NCBI GenBank assembly: GCA_023442485.1
Contig: JAEZZG010000067.1
Coordinates: 1-51,698, forward strand
From: Actinomycetes bacterium
Lineage (GTDB): Bacteria > Actinomycetota > Actinomycetes > Propionibacteriales > Propionibacteriaceae
Length of the DNA: 51,698 bases
Direction of reading: 5' to 3'
Made by a program: the position numbers and the translations under genes. Positions 33,842 through 42,605 of this stretch are shown here, one piece after another (position 1 is the first letter of the stretch; every line of letters starts with the position of its first letter). The notes under the pieces were generated by a model that worked only from the letters and a program-made list of their open reading frames with translations, did not search any database and was not told the origin of the DNA.

Positions 33842-34654
33842 GTGGAAAAGACCATCAAAGCCGCGAATGAGTGCCGCAATAAGCCCTTGTCGGATAGTCG
33901 AAATGTTGGCGGCGAAGTGAGCGTTGAACCGGCTACCGGCGACCCTGCTCAGAGCGGACAAGGTGAAAGCGGGTCGCGTCCTCAGCCGAAATGGGCGCGT
34001 AAGACGGACGGCTATAACATGGGCTCTGCCTCAACCCGACTGATCCTCGTCCGTCACGGCATCACCGATTGGAACGCCCAGGGTAAGTTCCAAGGCTCAT
34101 CGGACGTCCCCCTCAATGACGTCGGCCTGGCCCACGCCCAACTCCTTGCAGATTCGCTCATGGACTACGGGATTGACGCAATCTACTCGTCTCCTCTGAC
34201 ACGGGCGGTACAGACGGCCACTCCGATCGCTCAACGCCTCGGCCTTGATATCCACACTGACCGACGTCTCCAGGAGCTTGACGCCGGGGAGTGGGAGGGT
34301 CTGACCATCTCGCAGATCACTGAGCGAGACCCCGATTTCCTGGAAAGTATCCGGCTACGGCACGATCATCGACGCTCACCTCGAGGGGAGACAGTAGCTG
34401 AAGTCGGACGACGATTCAGCCAAGCGTTGACTCAGATCGCTGCCGACCACCACCAGCAGACCGTCCTGGTCTCAAGCCATGGCTTGGCAATGCGTGCCGG
34501 CACTGCCATATTCACCGGATTGGGAATGGATGGATTCTGGCGGCTAGGGGATGTCCAGAACTGCCATTGGGTGATGCTCGGCTGGCATTGGCAGGTATGG
34601 CGAATCCTGGAGTACTCTGTCGGGCCCGAGATGCCTGCGCTGCCGTTGTTGTGA
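33842..34654 (+). CDS. Histidine phosphatase, phosphoglycerate mutase-like (possible GpgP)
   Basis: A phosphoesterase of the histidine phosphatase superfamily. The catalytic RHG is at 71-73 (LVRHGITDWN), the second half has SSHGLAMRAG, and QELDAGEWEG carries the acidic catalytic residue. In Mycobacterium the gene in this position, after rsfS, is the glucosyl-3-phosphoglycerate phosphatase GpgP, so that role is plausible. Broad phosphatase or alpha-ribazole phosphatase are alternatives. The first 60 residues before MGSASTRL are polar and not part of the fold. The GTG at 33842 has AGGAAGAG upstream, whereas ATG 34019 has no clear ribosome site. Confidence 0.85.
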   Translation: MEKTIKAANECRNKPLSDSRNVGGEVSVEPATGDPAQSGQGESGSRPQPKWARKTDGYNMGSASTRLILVRHGITDWNAQGKFQGSSDVPLNDVGLAHAQLLADSLMDYGIDAIYSSPLTRAVQTATPIAQRLGLDIHTDRRLQELDAGEWEGLTISQITERDPDFLESIRLRHDHRRSPRGETVAEVGRRFSQALTQIAADHHQQTVLVSSHGLAMRAGTAIFTGLGMDGFWRLGDVQNCHWVMLGWHWQVWRILEYSVGPEMPALPLL

Positions 34655-34710
34655 TCGTACCAAGACTGGCTACGCTTATCATTAGCACTTTTACTCGTCC
34701 AGGAGGTTAT

Positions 34711-35355
34711 ATGAAGCTCCGCTATGGCGCCGTGGCACTGTGTTGCGCGGCATTAGCACTGTCTGGGTGTAGCTCGGATTCGTCCTCGGCTGGATCGGCA
34801 TCTGTTACACCGACGACGCAGCCCTCAGCGACGTCTACGTCGACTCCATCACATTCGGCACTGAGTACCCCAGCCTCGACACCATCGACTGGGAGTTCCC
34901 CTGCTACCGGGAATACGACTCTTGCAGACGGAACCACCGCTCCGGGTGCGGTGTTGTCGATGAGTGATCCACTCGTGGTCAACTACACCAACGGAACCGG
35001 TCATAAAGCCAAGCTGCAGATCAAGATCGTCTCGGCGAAGCCTGGAACCAAAAACGGCCAGGCTGTCACATGGATCACCTACGAGATCACCGCCTTAGAA
35101 GATGCAGGCGTGGGAGGCGATGACGTCGAATCCACCGCTCTACGTTATTTCGACAAGAACGACGGGATCCTCTTCGGCTCAATCAGCTCGAAGGACCCGA
35201 ACTGCCCGTGGAAGTCTCGTCCGACCCCGTTCACCAAGGGAACGAGCTACCAGTCCTGCAATATCGTCGGCGGTGAAGTTGCCAAGGTAGCGTTCACTGG
35301 TGGGCAGCAGAATCCCGATTTCAACGGCAGCCCTGTGACGTGGAAGCTGTCGTAG
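34711..35355 (+). CDS. Secreted lipoprotein, unknown function
   Basis: A 214-residue lipoprotein. The signal peptide ends in the lipobox LSGC with Cys20. A Ser/Thr/Pro-rich linker (about 21-80) follows, then a globular domain probably rich in beta strands (PLVVNYTNGTGHKAKLQIKI and onwards), with two cysteines that may form a disulfide. The frame opens at 34567, but AGGAGG four bases before ATG 34711 fixes the start. The fold resembles DUF4352-type or immunoglobulin-like lipoprotein domains only loosely. It is a monocistronic unit with a strong terminator. Confidence 0.85.
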   Translation: MKLRYGAVALCCAALALSGCSSDSSSAGSASVTPTTQPSATSTSTPSHSALSTPASTPSTGSSPATGNTTLADGTTAPGAVLSMSDPLVVNYTNGTGHKAKLQIKIVSAKPGTKNGQAVTWITYEITALEDAGVGGDDVESTALRYFDKNDGILFGSISSKDPNCPWKSRPTPFTKGTSYQSCNIVGGEVAKVAFTGGQQNPDFNGSPVTWKLS

Positions 35356-35410
35356 CTAAACCTTCCATAGCAACTAGAGCCAAGAGATAGTTTCTCGCTC
35401 ATCCACTCCA

Positions 35411-35450
35411 GCGCTCATCCACTCCAGATCGTGGCGTGGGTGAGCGCTTT
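35411..35450 (+). terminator. Terminator after the lipoprotein gene
   Basis: GCGCTCATCCAC pairs with GTGGGTGAGCGC (one G-U pair) over a 13-base loop and is followed by TTT. The 5' arm is formed by the second copy of a 16-bp tandem repeat. Confidence 0.65.
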
Positions 35451-35672
35451 CACTAGGCGCAGGTCGCTAACTGCGCCTGGAATTTAGGCACCTTCGTCCT
35501 TGATGAGATTCAAAACCGGCTTGGATATTGGATTGAGAGCTAGGCTTGGCGAACCCGAGCCCTGCAGCTCTTGCACCTATCGCCAAAGTCCGTAGTAAGC
35601 GCCTACTCGGTGCACCGCACCGCAAGAGCTGTTGTTTAGGGGAGGTGATTTAGGGGGATTGGGCTTTGATGG

Positions 35673-35721
35673 CAAACAAGAAACCCCGTATCTTCCTTGT
35701 CAGACCAGGAAAACACGGGGT
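35673..35721 (-). terminator. Terminator downstream of tRNA-Ala
   Basis: On the minus strand ACCCCGT pairs with ACGGGGT and TTCC with GGAA across an internal loop, followed by TTCTTGTTT. Confidence 0.75.
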
Positions 35722-35727
35722 GGGTCG

Positions 35728-35800
35728 TGGAGCATACGGGATTCGAACCCGTGACCTCTTCCATGCCATGGAAGCGCGCTACCAACTGCGCCAATGCCCC
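35728..35800 (-). tRNA. tRNA-Ala (anticodon GGC)
   Basis: A 73-nt cloverleaf. The acceptor stem GGGGCAT/ATGCTCC contains a G3-U70 pair, the alanine identity element. The D arm is GCGC-AGTTGGTA-GCGC, the anticodon stem CTTCC/GGAAG has loop ATGGCAT (anticodon GGC), and the T arm is CACGGGTTCGAATCCCGT. The 3' CCA is not encoded. A terminator follows directly. Confidence 0.97.
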
Positions 35801-36070
35801 GAAAGGTGTCGATGTGAGGAGGTTGGCTTCAACAACCGACTCGAAGAATAGTAGTGGATCGTCGTCAAAATTCCAAACTGGTCGAAGGATCAGGTTCGCG
35901 GGGTGGGCAAGACTTCTGAGCTGGGGGTCACGACCCACTTCAGTGACTAGGCTAACTTGCCGGTTAGGTCGATATTGGTTGTGATTCTTGCACTCTCGTC
36001 GGAGTGGATGGCGTTGCGAACACGTCGTCAAGCTAGAGTGGGCTCAGCGTAAGAGACCTTGGAGGATGAC

Positions 36071-36241
36071 GTGTCGAACTCCCTGCTGCGCCTCGCGGTG
36101 ACCGTGGTGGTGGCTTTAGCTGTCTGCTCTGCCTTCCTCAATGATCGATCTTGGACGGTCAAGGCTTTGACTCTGGTGTGTCTAGTGATCGTGGCTGGTT
36201 TGTGGGTCATTGGGTGGCTGCGCGAGCGTCGTGAGAGATAG
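36071..36241 (+). CDS. Small membrane protein, 56 residues
   Basis: A short open frame with a GTG start at 36071 and a strong GGAGG five bases upstream. It encodes two hydrophobic helices (LAVTVVVALAVCSAF and VKALTLVCLVIVAGLWVIGW) and ends in a basic LRERRER tail, so both ends probably face the cytoplasm. An upstream TTG at 36059 overlaps the ribosome site and is unlikely. No family is recognised. It stands alone between a divergent tRNA gene and ldh. Confidence 0.6.
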   Translation: MSNSLLRLAVTVVVALAVCSAFLNDRSWTVKALTLVCLVIVAGLWVIGWLRERRER

Positions 36242-36473
36242 ATCGCTATCTAGACCCGTGACTGTGGCGGGTTAGTTCCTCCCAGGCTGTTTCGTGGTAA
36301 CTCCCCAATAGCGTGGTCGAGGCCCATCAAGTAGCCGGGGTCATCTTTTGGAGGAAACCTCTAAGAATCTGTCTCTGTGGTGTCGATGTATTGTGGAAGA
36401 TCGCAGAAATCTTCCTCGTCACTCAGAAACCGTGACCGATTACACCGTGTCAACGTTATTGATCCGTTACGGT

Positions 36474-37508
36474 ATGACCATGACCAAAATCTATACCTCC
36501 AACGCGCCGAAGCTTGGGATCGTAGGCGCGGGTTCTGTAGGTTCTTCGCTAGCTTATGCTTCACTGATTCGCGGCTCCGCCCCGATCATCAGCTTGTACG
36601 ACATCGCAAAAACTAAGGTTGAGGCTGAAGTCAAAGACCTCGCTCACGGCACTCAGTTCACTCAGTCGGTGATCATGGGTGGTGACGATGTTGAGGTCTT
36701 GCGCGACTCAACGATTATCTTCATCACCGCCGGGGCTAAGCAGAAGCCCGGCCAGACCCGTCTCGAACTTGCGTCGACGAATGCGCGCATCCTGGCCTCG
36801 ATGATGCCTAATCTGCTCGAGGTTGCCCCGCATGCCATGTTCGTCTTGGTGACGAACCCGTGTGACGTGCTCACCATGGTGGCCCGTGACGTCGCTGACC
36901 TGCCAGTCAACCGGGTTTTCTCCTCGGGAACCTTGCTTGACACCTCTCGTCTGCGCTACGCCTTGGCTTCTAAGGCCAATGTTGCGCAGACCCATGTGCA
37001 CGCCTCGATTATCGGTGAGCACGGCGACTCGGAATTCCCGGCATGGTCGTCGGCGACGATCTCGTCCGTCCCGATCCGTCAATGGAAGATGCATGGCAAG
37101 CGGGTTTTCACCGATGACATTCTCGACGACATCGCCCATCGCACTGCACATGCCGCCTACGAGATTATCGAAGGTAAGGGCGCGACGAACTATGCCATCG
37201 GTTTGACAGGAGCCCGCCTAGTTGAGGCGTTGTTGTCGCCGGTGCGGTCAGTGCTGCCGCTGTCATCGATCCAGCACAACTATTACGGAGTCTCCGACGT
37301 GGCCTTGTCGGTGCCGACTGTCGTCTCCAACCAAGGGGTAGAGCAGGCCGTCGAAATCCCGATGGACACCTTCGAGATCAACCAGCTCCATGCCTCCGCA
37401 GAAACCATTCGTGAGGCCTACAAGTCGATTGATCTGAATCCCAAGTGTGAGTCGACCAAGGAAGCCAAGGCTGCAGATTCTGCCACACAGCAAAGCGCTA
37501 AGAAGTAA
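36474..37508 (+). CDS. ldh: L-lactate dehydrogenase
   Basis: It interconverts pyruvate and L-lactate with NAD(H). The Rossmann loop GAGSVGSS is at 18-25, active-site loop Arg96 in KPGQTRLEL, and catalytic His183 in IIGEHGDSEFP. Gln at the specificity position before the loop Arg (KQKPGQ) favours lactate over malate dehydrogenase. The length of 344 residues includes a polar Lys/Ala tail of about 25 residues. The frame is open from 36348, but the family begins near the ATG pair 36474/36480; neither has a clear ribosome site. A perfect hairpin GGAAGAT/ATCTTCC lies at 36395-36415 in the leader. A terminator follows. Confidence 0.92.
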   Translation: MTMTKIYTSNAPKLGIVGAGSVGSSLAYASLIRGSAPIISLYDIAKTKVEAEVKDLAHGTQFTQSVIMGGDDVEVLRDSTIIFITAGAKQKPGQTRLELASTNARILASMMPNLLEVAPHAMFVLVTNPCDVLTMVARDVADLPVNRVFSSGTLLDTSRLRYALASKANVAQTHVHASIIGEHGDSEFPAWSSATISSVPIRQWKMHGKRVFTDDILDDIAHRTAHAAYEIIEGKGATNYAIGLTGARLVEALLSPVRSVLPLSSIQHNYYGVSDVALSVPTVVSNQGVEQAVEIPMDTFEINQLHASAETIREAYKSIDLNPKCESTKEAKAADSATQQSAKK

Positions 37509-37531
37509 TCGCGCTTAGACATAAACGCATA

Positions 37532-37565
37532 TCAGGGGGATGTCTGACTGAGGGCATTCCCCTGA
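37532..37565 (+). terminator. Hairpin terminator after ldh
   Basis: TCAGGGG(G)ATGTC pairs with GGCATTCCCCTGA: about 13 bp with one bulge and a G-U pair. There is no T-run. Confidence 0.55.
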
Positions 37566-37642
37566 GTGCATCATGGGGCACAATGCCTAATCAACCGTCC
37601 ATAAGAGGTGAGATTTTCCCCTCATCTCGATAAAGTTGACCC

Positions 37643-39406
37643 ATGGTTCGCACATTCAGGTTTACCAAGGATGAATCCAACAACGAGGTTGTTCAGATTG
37701 CTGCCCGTGGACGCGAAGTCCTCTCCACGCCGATCATCAATCAAGGAACCGCTTTCACCTCTGAGGAACGCATAGCCTTGGGGATCGATGGCTTGCTTCC
37801 GTCTGGGGTTACGTCGCTGTCGGACCAGCTTGCCCGGGTCTATCGTCAATACCAGACAGAATCTAGCGACCTGGCGAAATACATCTATCTGCTCACCATG
37901 CAGGACCGCAACGAAACCCTGTTCTACAAGTTATTGAGCGAACACATCAAGGAGATGCTGCCAATCGTCTATACGCCGACCATTGGGCAAGCCATCCAGG
38001 AATACTCCCACTGGTTCCACCGGCCAAGAGGGGTCTATCTATCCATCGATCACCCTGAGCAGATTGAGTCATCCCTGAGGGCCTTTGGACGCGAATCCGA
38101 CGAGGTGGACCTGATCGTCGCGACTGATTCTGAAGGTATTCTCGGCATCGGTGACCAAGGGGTAGGCGGTGTCGCGATTACCGTCGGTAAGATCTCCGTC
38201 TACGTCGCAGCCGGTGGAATCCACCCTTACCGCGCGATTCCTGTCGTCCTCGATACCGGCACCGATAACCTCGAACTACTCAACGATCCCGGCTACCTCG
38301 GTGTTCGCCACGCCAGAGTGCGCGGACAACGCTACGACGAGTTCATCCAGCAATACGTCGAAACTGCTCACCGTCTTTTCCCGCACGCGCTGCTGCACTG
38401 GGAAGATTTCGGCGCCTCCAATGCCCACCGGATTCTGGACCGTTACACCAACGATTACTGTACTTTCAATGACGATATTCAAGGCACCGCCGCTGTTGTT
38501 GTGGCAGCGGCCATGTCTGCGATTCAATCGTCTCAGTCCTCGATCGCAGATCAGCGCATCGTGATTCATGGGGCAGGCACTGCGGGAGCTGGCATCGCTG
38601 AACTCCTGATCGACGTCATGGCTCAGCGCGGCATCAGCCGTGAGGAAGCTGTCTCGAAGTTCTGGTGCTTAGGGTCACGCGGTTTGCTCGTCGAAGGCAA
38701 TCCGATGCGCGACTTCCAGCAGCCATTCGCGCGCCCGATCAGCGAGGTCAAACAGTGGCTGACGGACGAGCCTGGCAGATATAGCTTGGCCGATGTGGTT
38801 CGCAATGTGCAGCCGACCATGTTGATCGGCACCTCGGCCCAGCCCGGCTGTTTCACCGAACCCATCATTCGCGACATGGCCGCTCACTGCGAACGTCCCA
38901 TCATCATGCCCCTTTCTAATCCGACGTCAAAGGCCGAGGCCTTGCCTGCTGACCTGATTGAGTGGACCGATGGACGGGCCTTGATCGCGACGGGATCGCC
39001 CTTCGACAATGTCCATCACCGCGGGGTAACCCACAGGATTGCCCAAGCCAACAACGCCTTGGTATTCCCCGGCATCGGGCTAGGCGTTGCCACCTCTGCA
39101 GCGACCCGGGTGACCAACGGAATGATGATCGCGGCAGCTAAGGCGGTCGCGGATTCCGTCTCAGACCGCTCCTTGGGTGCATGTTTGCTTCCGTCAATCA
39201 ATGCACTTCGTCCCGTCTCGGCAAGGGTGGGCTTGGCGGTCGCTGAGCAGGCAGTGTTAGAGAACGTGGCTTCGCGCACACTTGTCAACCCTGTCCAAGA
39301 GGTCTATGACAAGATGTGGACGCCGAACTATCCGAAGGTTGAGATCGTTGACGTTGCCGACATCAACGACGAGATCGTCCGCCAGCCGGTCTCCGAGACG
39401 AAGTGA
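37643..39406 (+). CDS. NAD-dependent malic enzyme
   Basis: Oxidative decarboxylation of malate to pyruvate; some close relatives are malolactic enzymes that release lactate directly. The catalytic Tyr110 lies in IVYTPTIGQAIQ. WEDFGASNAHRILDRY and FNDDIQGT supply metal ligands, and HGAGTAGAGIAE is the dinucleotide loop. At 587 residues it is the long SfcA-type family. No ribosome site precedes the ATG at 37643: the only purine-rich run, GAGGTGAG (37605-37612), is 30 bases away and can pair with CTCATCTC (37621-37628). Translation may be leaderless or controlled. It follows ldh, and the next gene overlaps its stop. Confidence 0.9.
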   Translation: MVRTFRFTKDESNNEVVQIAARGREVLSTPIINQGTAFTSEERIALGIDGLLPSGVTSLSDQLARVYRQYQTESSDLAKYIYLLTMQDRNETLFYKLLSEHIKEMLPIVYTPTIGQAIQEYSHWFHRPRGVYLSIDHPEQIESSLRAFGRESDEVDLIVATDSEGILGIGDQGVGGVAITVGKISVYVAAGGIHPYRAIPVVLDTGTDNLELLNDPGYLGVRHARVRGQRYDEFIQQYVETAHRLFPHALLHWEDFGASNAHRILDRYTNDYCTFNDDIQGTAAVVVAAAMSAIQSSQSSIADQRIVIHGAGTAGAGIAELLIDVMAQRGISREEAVSKFWCLGSRGLLVEGNPMRDFQQPFARPISEVKQWLTDEPGRYSLADVVRNVQPTMLIGTSAQPGCFTEPIIRDMAAHCERPIIMPLSNPTSKAEALPADLIEWTDGRALIATGSPFDNVHHRGVTHRIAQANNALVFPGIGLGVATSAATRVTNGMMIAAAKAVADSVSDRSLGACLLPSINALRPVSARVGLAVAEQAVLENVASRTLVNPVQEVYDKMWTPNYPKVEIVDVADINDEIVRQPVSETK

Positions 39407-40359
39407 AGGCAGGCTTCGTGACAGTCGAAGCTGAGTTAGGCCAGTCGGCTGGTGAGCCTGCCCAAGGGGTTGAGGACGAGTTGATCATCATCCCTCGACA
39501 AGAGTGGCAGCAGCGAGCGAGTCGCCATCATGAACGGGTAATGGCTGTGATCTCCGATGTGCTTCGGCGTCGCCAGCGTGGAGAGAAACATCCCGTCGAG
39601 GACTTCCTCTTTGACTACTACAACTTGCGTCCGGGGGAGCTGACTCACTGGTATCCGGGGGTCGGCTATGCCCTCGCTGATGCGGACGAATATGCCGGTC
39701 GCAAGTTCTTCCTTGTTGAAGACGGTGTAGCTCGCGTCGATGTCGACAGGTTCCACGCCAAGCGGGGAAGCACCCTTGATTTCGTCGTCCAGTTTCTGTC
39801 ATCGGTGGCGTCCCGAAAAGCATCTTTCCACTGCTTCGGAATGCACGAGTGGGCGATGGTCTATGGGTTGCAACCCGACGAAACCCGCCACCCCTATCTG
39901 GGACTGCGGGTGTCTCCTGAGCAGGTGATAGAGACAGTCGAGCAGATCGGGGTTCGCTGCACCCACTTCGACGCATTTCGATTCTTCACCGATCCAGCCA
40001 GGCCACTCAATCAGTATCAGCCAACCCGCGACACTCAGATTAAGTTCGATCAGCCCGGCTGCCTCCACGCCAACATGGATCTTTACAAGTGGGCCGGCAA
40101 ACTCATCCCGATCCTCAGCGCCGACCTGGTTTTTGACTGCTTCGCGTTAGCCCGAGACATCCGCGCCCTCGACATGCAGGCATCCGCATACGACGTCGCC
40201 GATTGGGGTTACCCTCCCGTCGAGGTGGAGACGGTGGAAGGACGCCAGGAATATGTGCGTCAACAACGCCAGTTTGCCGAGCGTGCCCACACCCTACGGC
40301 ACCGAATTCTCCACAAGTGCAAAGTCGTGCAGGAGCTGGTAGCCAAATCCGTCAGCTAG
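39403..40359 (+). CDS. Conserved actinobacterial protein, often labelled 3-methyladenine DNA glycosylase
   Basis: A 318-residue soluble protein of a family common in actinomycetes. Its members are often annotated as 3-methyladenine DNA glycosylase; I know of no direct proof, and no classical glycosylase motif (helix-hairpin-helix plus Asp) is visible. Conserved-looking features are RRRGEKHPVEDFLFDYYNLRPG-type text near residue 57-75 (here RQRGEKHPVEDFLFDYY), HWYPGVGYAL, FGMHEWAMVY and CLHANMDLYKW. The start GTG 39403 overlaps the TGA of the malic enzyme gene, with a second GTG at 39418. Coupling suggests co-expression, not a shared pathway. Confidence 0.75.
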   Translation: MKAGFVTVEAELGQSAGEPAQGVEDELIIIPRQEWQQRASRHHERVMAVISDVLRRRQRGEKHPVEDFLFDYYNLRPGELTHWYPGVGYALADADEYAGRKFFLVEDGVARVDVDRFHAKRGSTLDFVVQFLSSVASRKASFHCFGMHEWAMVYGLQPDETRHPYLGLRVSPEQVIETVEQIGVRCTHFDAFRFFTDPARPLNQYQPTRDTQIKFDQPGCLHANMDLYKWAGKLIPILSADLVFDCFALARDIRALDMQASAYDVADWGYPPVEVETVEGRQEYVRQQRQFAERAHTLRHRILHKCKVVQELVAKSVS

Positions 40360-40384
40360 GGCAGATAGCTGGTCAGCGTCATGT

Positions 40385-41044
40385 TTACGCAACCGGCGGC
40401 AGAACCTGATCAGGTGTCGAAGGGGACTGAGCGACATCGCAGGTTGGGCAGACGTGGTCGGGGTTGAGGTACTTACGGCAGAAATATGTGGAGCCTAGAC
40501 TCACTGTTGTTCCAGCCAGGGCACCGAGGAAGAGATATTCAAATCCAACCTCTGAGCCCAAGGCCATGAAGCACAGCACAGCCAATCCCATCAATCCGGC
40601 GAGGAATGCCTCGAGAACGAGTCGTAGAGGTCGCGGGAATTGTTGTCGAACTATTCGCGGCTGTACCGAAATCAGGTAGGGCGGCTGGACAGTGGCGGTC
40701 GATAATCCGGTCGTCGCGAAACCGTGTGGGTAGTTTTGTCGCGGAGGTGTTGACTGGTAAAGGGAGGTGCCTCTTGGAACCGGGGGCAGATCAGCGGTGA
40801 GTGTGTCGAGATCATGGCGGGTCTGAGCTGAGACGGCAGCTTCGACACGCTCGTCGAGTTCTGCTTCGGTCAGCCTTCCGGCGCTGAAGTGGTGAGTGAG
40901 CTGAGAAACCACCTCTTCGCGTTCAGCGTCTCCGACGCGGACACTCTTTGCCCTTGTGAACGTGGCACCAGCAGCGTTGACCAGGGTTGGGGGAATTCTG
41001 TCCCGGCTGCCCGTCGGGAATGAAGTATCGCGAATGCCTGTCAT
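40385..41044 (-). CDS. DUF1707 membrane protein
   Basis: A 219-residue actinobacterial protein. The DUF1707/SHOCT-like domain occupies about residues 36-88 (RVGDAEREEVVSQL to LTADLP). Two membrane segments follow near 143-160 and 167-185, and a short C-terminal tail carries a Cys pair (CPTCD). DUF1707 proteins often accompany regulators or membrane stress proteins; no function is established. It is convergent with the preceding gene, with only 25 bp between stops. Confidence 0.8.
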   Translation of the reverse strand: MTGIRDTSFPTGSRDRIPPTLVNAAGATFTRAKSVRVGDAEREEVVSQLTHHFSAGRLTEAELDERVEAAVSAQTRHDLDTLTADLPPVPRGTSLYQSTPPRQNYPHGFATTGLSTATVQPPYLISVQPRIVRQQFPRPLRLVLEAFLAGLMGLAVLCFMALGSEVGFEYLFLGALAGTTVSLGSTYFCRKYLNPDHVCPTCDVAQSPSTPDQVLPPVA

Positions 41045-41386
41045 GCAGTAATAGTAGGTCGGCGCTGGCCGGGTCAGGCAGGGGAGAGATGAAGTGGGCC
41101 GTGCAGGTGTGGCTGGATCGATGAAGAAGGGACCGAAGTCGTATCCTCGCCTGATGACACTCGGACCTTGGCCTGACGCCGCAACTGCGGGCGTTTCCTG
41201 AGAAATTCATAATTTCATTTCACTCTTTTCTAATAATTTAGGTCTAAGTGTCGGGCTTGGTCACGATTAGTGATCGTTCATCAGCAAAACTCGTGATTTA
41301 TTGACTCGTTCAACCAAAGCATCAATAATGGCGACGTAGCAGTTGTGTCGTACATGTGGTGATTTTACGAAAAGGGTCTTTCTGAA
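41045..41386. other. Gene-free promoter region of the L,D-transpeptidase gene
   Basis: The first half is GC-rich and ends in a hairpin ACGCCGC-AACT-GCGGGCGT followed by TTTCCT (41176-41200), which would end a plus-strand transcript of unknown origin. The second half is markedly AT-rich, carries TCACGA...TCGTGA inverted arms and TCAC-GATTA-GTGA, and then the promoter. Confidence 0.5.
41301..41329 (+). promoter_or_regulatory. Promoter of the L,D-transpeptidase gene
   Basis: TTGACT (41301-41306), a 17-bp spacer, AATAAT (41324-41329). Transcription would start near 41336, about 50 nt before the GTG start. Inverted repeats directly upstream could be operator sites. Confidence 0.65.
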
Positions 41387-42487
41387 GTGCTAAAGAAAAT
41401 CGCGGCAGTGGGTTGCAGCTTCGTTGCGCTCCTTGCCTTTGCTGGATGTGATCAAGCCGATTCCGTTAATAACGAGGCATCTGGTCAGACGGGTGTTACG
41501 GCGTCTGCCAACCCGTCTCAATCTCCGGTGACTCAGACCCCGACACCCACACCTTCTGAGCCTGCCACGCAGACTCCCACCCCATCAGCTCCGGCGCCGA
41601 TTGCTTCCCTGGGGGGCACTGGTGATGTCGTGCGCGAACTCGAGGTGCGTCTGCGTCAACTGGATTGGCTAAGCGGCGACATTACCGGAACCTACTCCAA
41701 CACCATCGCCGAGGCCGTCAAGGGATTCCAAGCCAAACGCAACCTTCCTGCAACCGGCATTGTTGATCAGGCGACCTGGGACGTCTTGGTCAAGATGACT
41801 CAGACCCCAACCCACGATGAGATGTATAACATCTTGAGGCCGGGGAAGACTCTCTACGGCCCTGGATCAAAGGGTGACAAGGTCAAAGACATTCAAGCCC
41901 GGCTCAAGCAGATCGGCTGGTTCTTCGACAAGGTCACCGGAAACTATGGTTCCCAAACTGTCGAAGCCGTCAAGGGTTTCCAGGCCAAACGCGGAATCCC
42001 CGTCACCGGCGAGGTTGACCAGCGTACCTTGGACCGGCTCAAAGCCATGACTCGCGCGCCTGAGGATTGGGAGCTGAATAACCAACCCAAGCCCAAGCCG
42101 GTGATCAATGCCCAAGGCTTTGATTCGCGCTGCATGACGCCCGGACGCGTATTGTGTGCCTCCAAGGCCGACCGCAAACTGACTTTCCTCATCGACGGAG
42201 TTCCGCAGATGCAGTTTGAGGCTCGTTTCGGCGGCCGTTCTACTCCGACTCGTGAAGGCGTCTTCAAGGTTGAGCGCAAGTACAAGCATGCGGTGTCAAA
42301 CATCACCGGTACTGAGATGCCCTTCTCCATGTTCTTCTCTCGCGGCCAAGCGGTTCACTATTCAGCCGACTTTGCCAGGAGGGGATGGAATGGAGCCTCG
42401 ATCGGATGTATCAATATCCGCGACTACAACGGTTTGGCTCAGGTCTTCTCGATGATCCAGATCGGTGACAAGGTCGTCGTCTACTAG
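41387..42487 (+). CDS. L,D-transpeptidase lipoprotein with two peptidoglycan-binding domains
   Basis: A cell-wall enzyme that forms 3-3 peptide cross-links or anchors proteins. A lipoprotein signal ends at Cys21 (LLAFAGC), followed by a Thr/Pro-rich linker to about residue 72. Two PG_binding_1 repeats follow (78-138 and 160-222, each with AVKGFQAKR). The YkuD catalytic domain is C-terminal, with His324 and Cys341 in SIGC. Full length is 366 residues. The start is GTG 41387 with AAAAGGG about 12 bases upstream. The tethered, doubly wall-binding layout points to work in the peptidoglycan just outside the membrane. Confidence 0.93.
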   Translation: MLKKIAAVGCSFVALLAFAGCDQADSVNNEASGQTGVTASANPSQSPVTQTPTPTPSEPATQTPTPSAPAPIASLGGTGDVVRELEVRLRQLDWLSGDITGTYSNTIAEAVKGFQAKRNLPATGIVDQATWDVLVKMTQTPTHDEMYNILRPGKTLYGPGSKGDKVKDIQARLKQIGWFFDKVTGNYGSQTVEAVKGFQAKRGIPVTGEVDQRTLDRLKAMTRAPEDWELNNQPKPKPVINAQGFDSRCMTPGRVLCASKADRKLTFLIDGVPQMQFEARFGGRSTPTREGVFKVERKYKHAVSNITGTEMPFSMFFSRGQAVHYSADFARRGWNGASIGCINIRDYNGLAQVFSMIQIGDKVVVY

Positions 42488-42539
42488 CCCGGACGGCTCG
42501 CTCGTCCAGATGCGACGGGTACCTAGGCCTTAGAACAAG

Positions 42540-42570
42540 CAAGCCAGACATTTCCACGGTGTCTGGCTTG
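42540..42570. terminator. Bidirectional hairpin between convergent genes
   Basis: CAAGCCAGACA pairs perfectly with TGTCTGGCTTG (11 bp) over a nine-base loop. It serves the transpeptidase gene and possibly the convergent gene at 42606. Confidence 0.7.
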
Positions 42571-42605
42571 ACTAGTTAAGGCGTGCCTGCTGCTGGCGGG
42601 ATTAT

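Larger units (their letters stand above)
35356..35727. other. Gene-free spacer between the lipoprotein gene and tRNA-Ala
   Basis: About 370 bp. It holds two tandem copies of CGCTCATCCACTCCAG (35396-35411 and 35412-35427), a terminator for the lipoprotein gene, a second perfect hairpin AGGCGCAG/CTGCGCCT (35455-35478), and the tRNA terminator from the other strand. The middle part (35480-35670) shows no feature I can name. Confidence 0.5.

Noticed and set aside
35728..35800. tRNA-Ala as an attachment site for an integrated element
   Set aside because: No integrase, no repeated 3' end of the tRNA and only ordinary genes on both sides.
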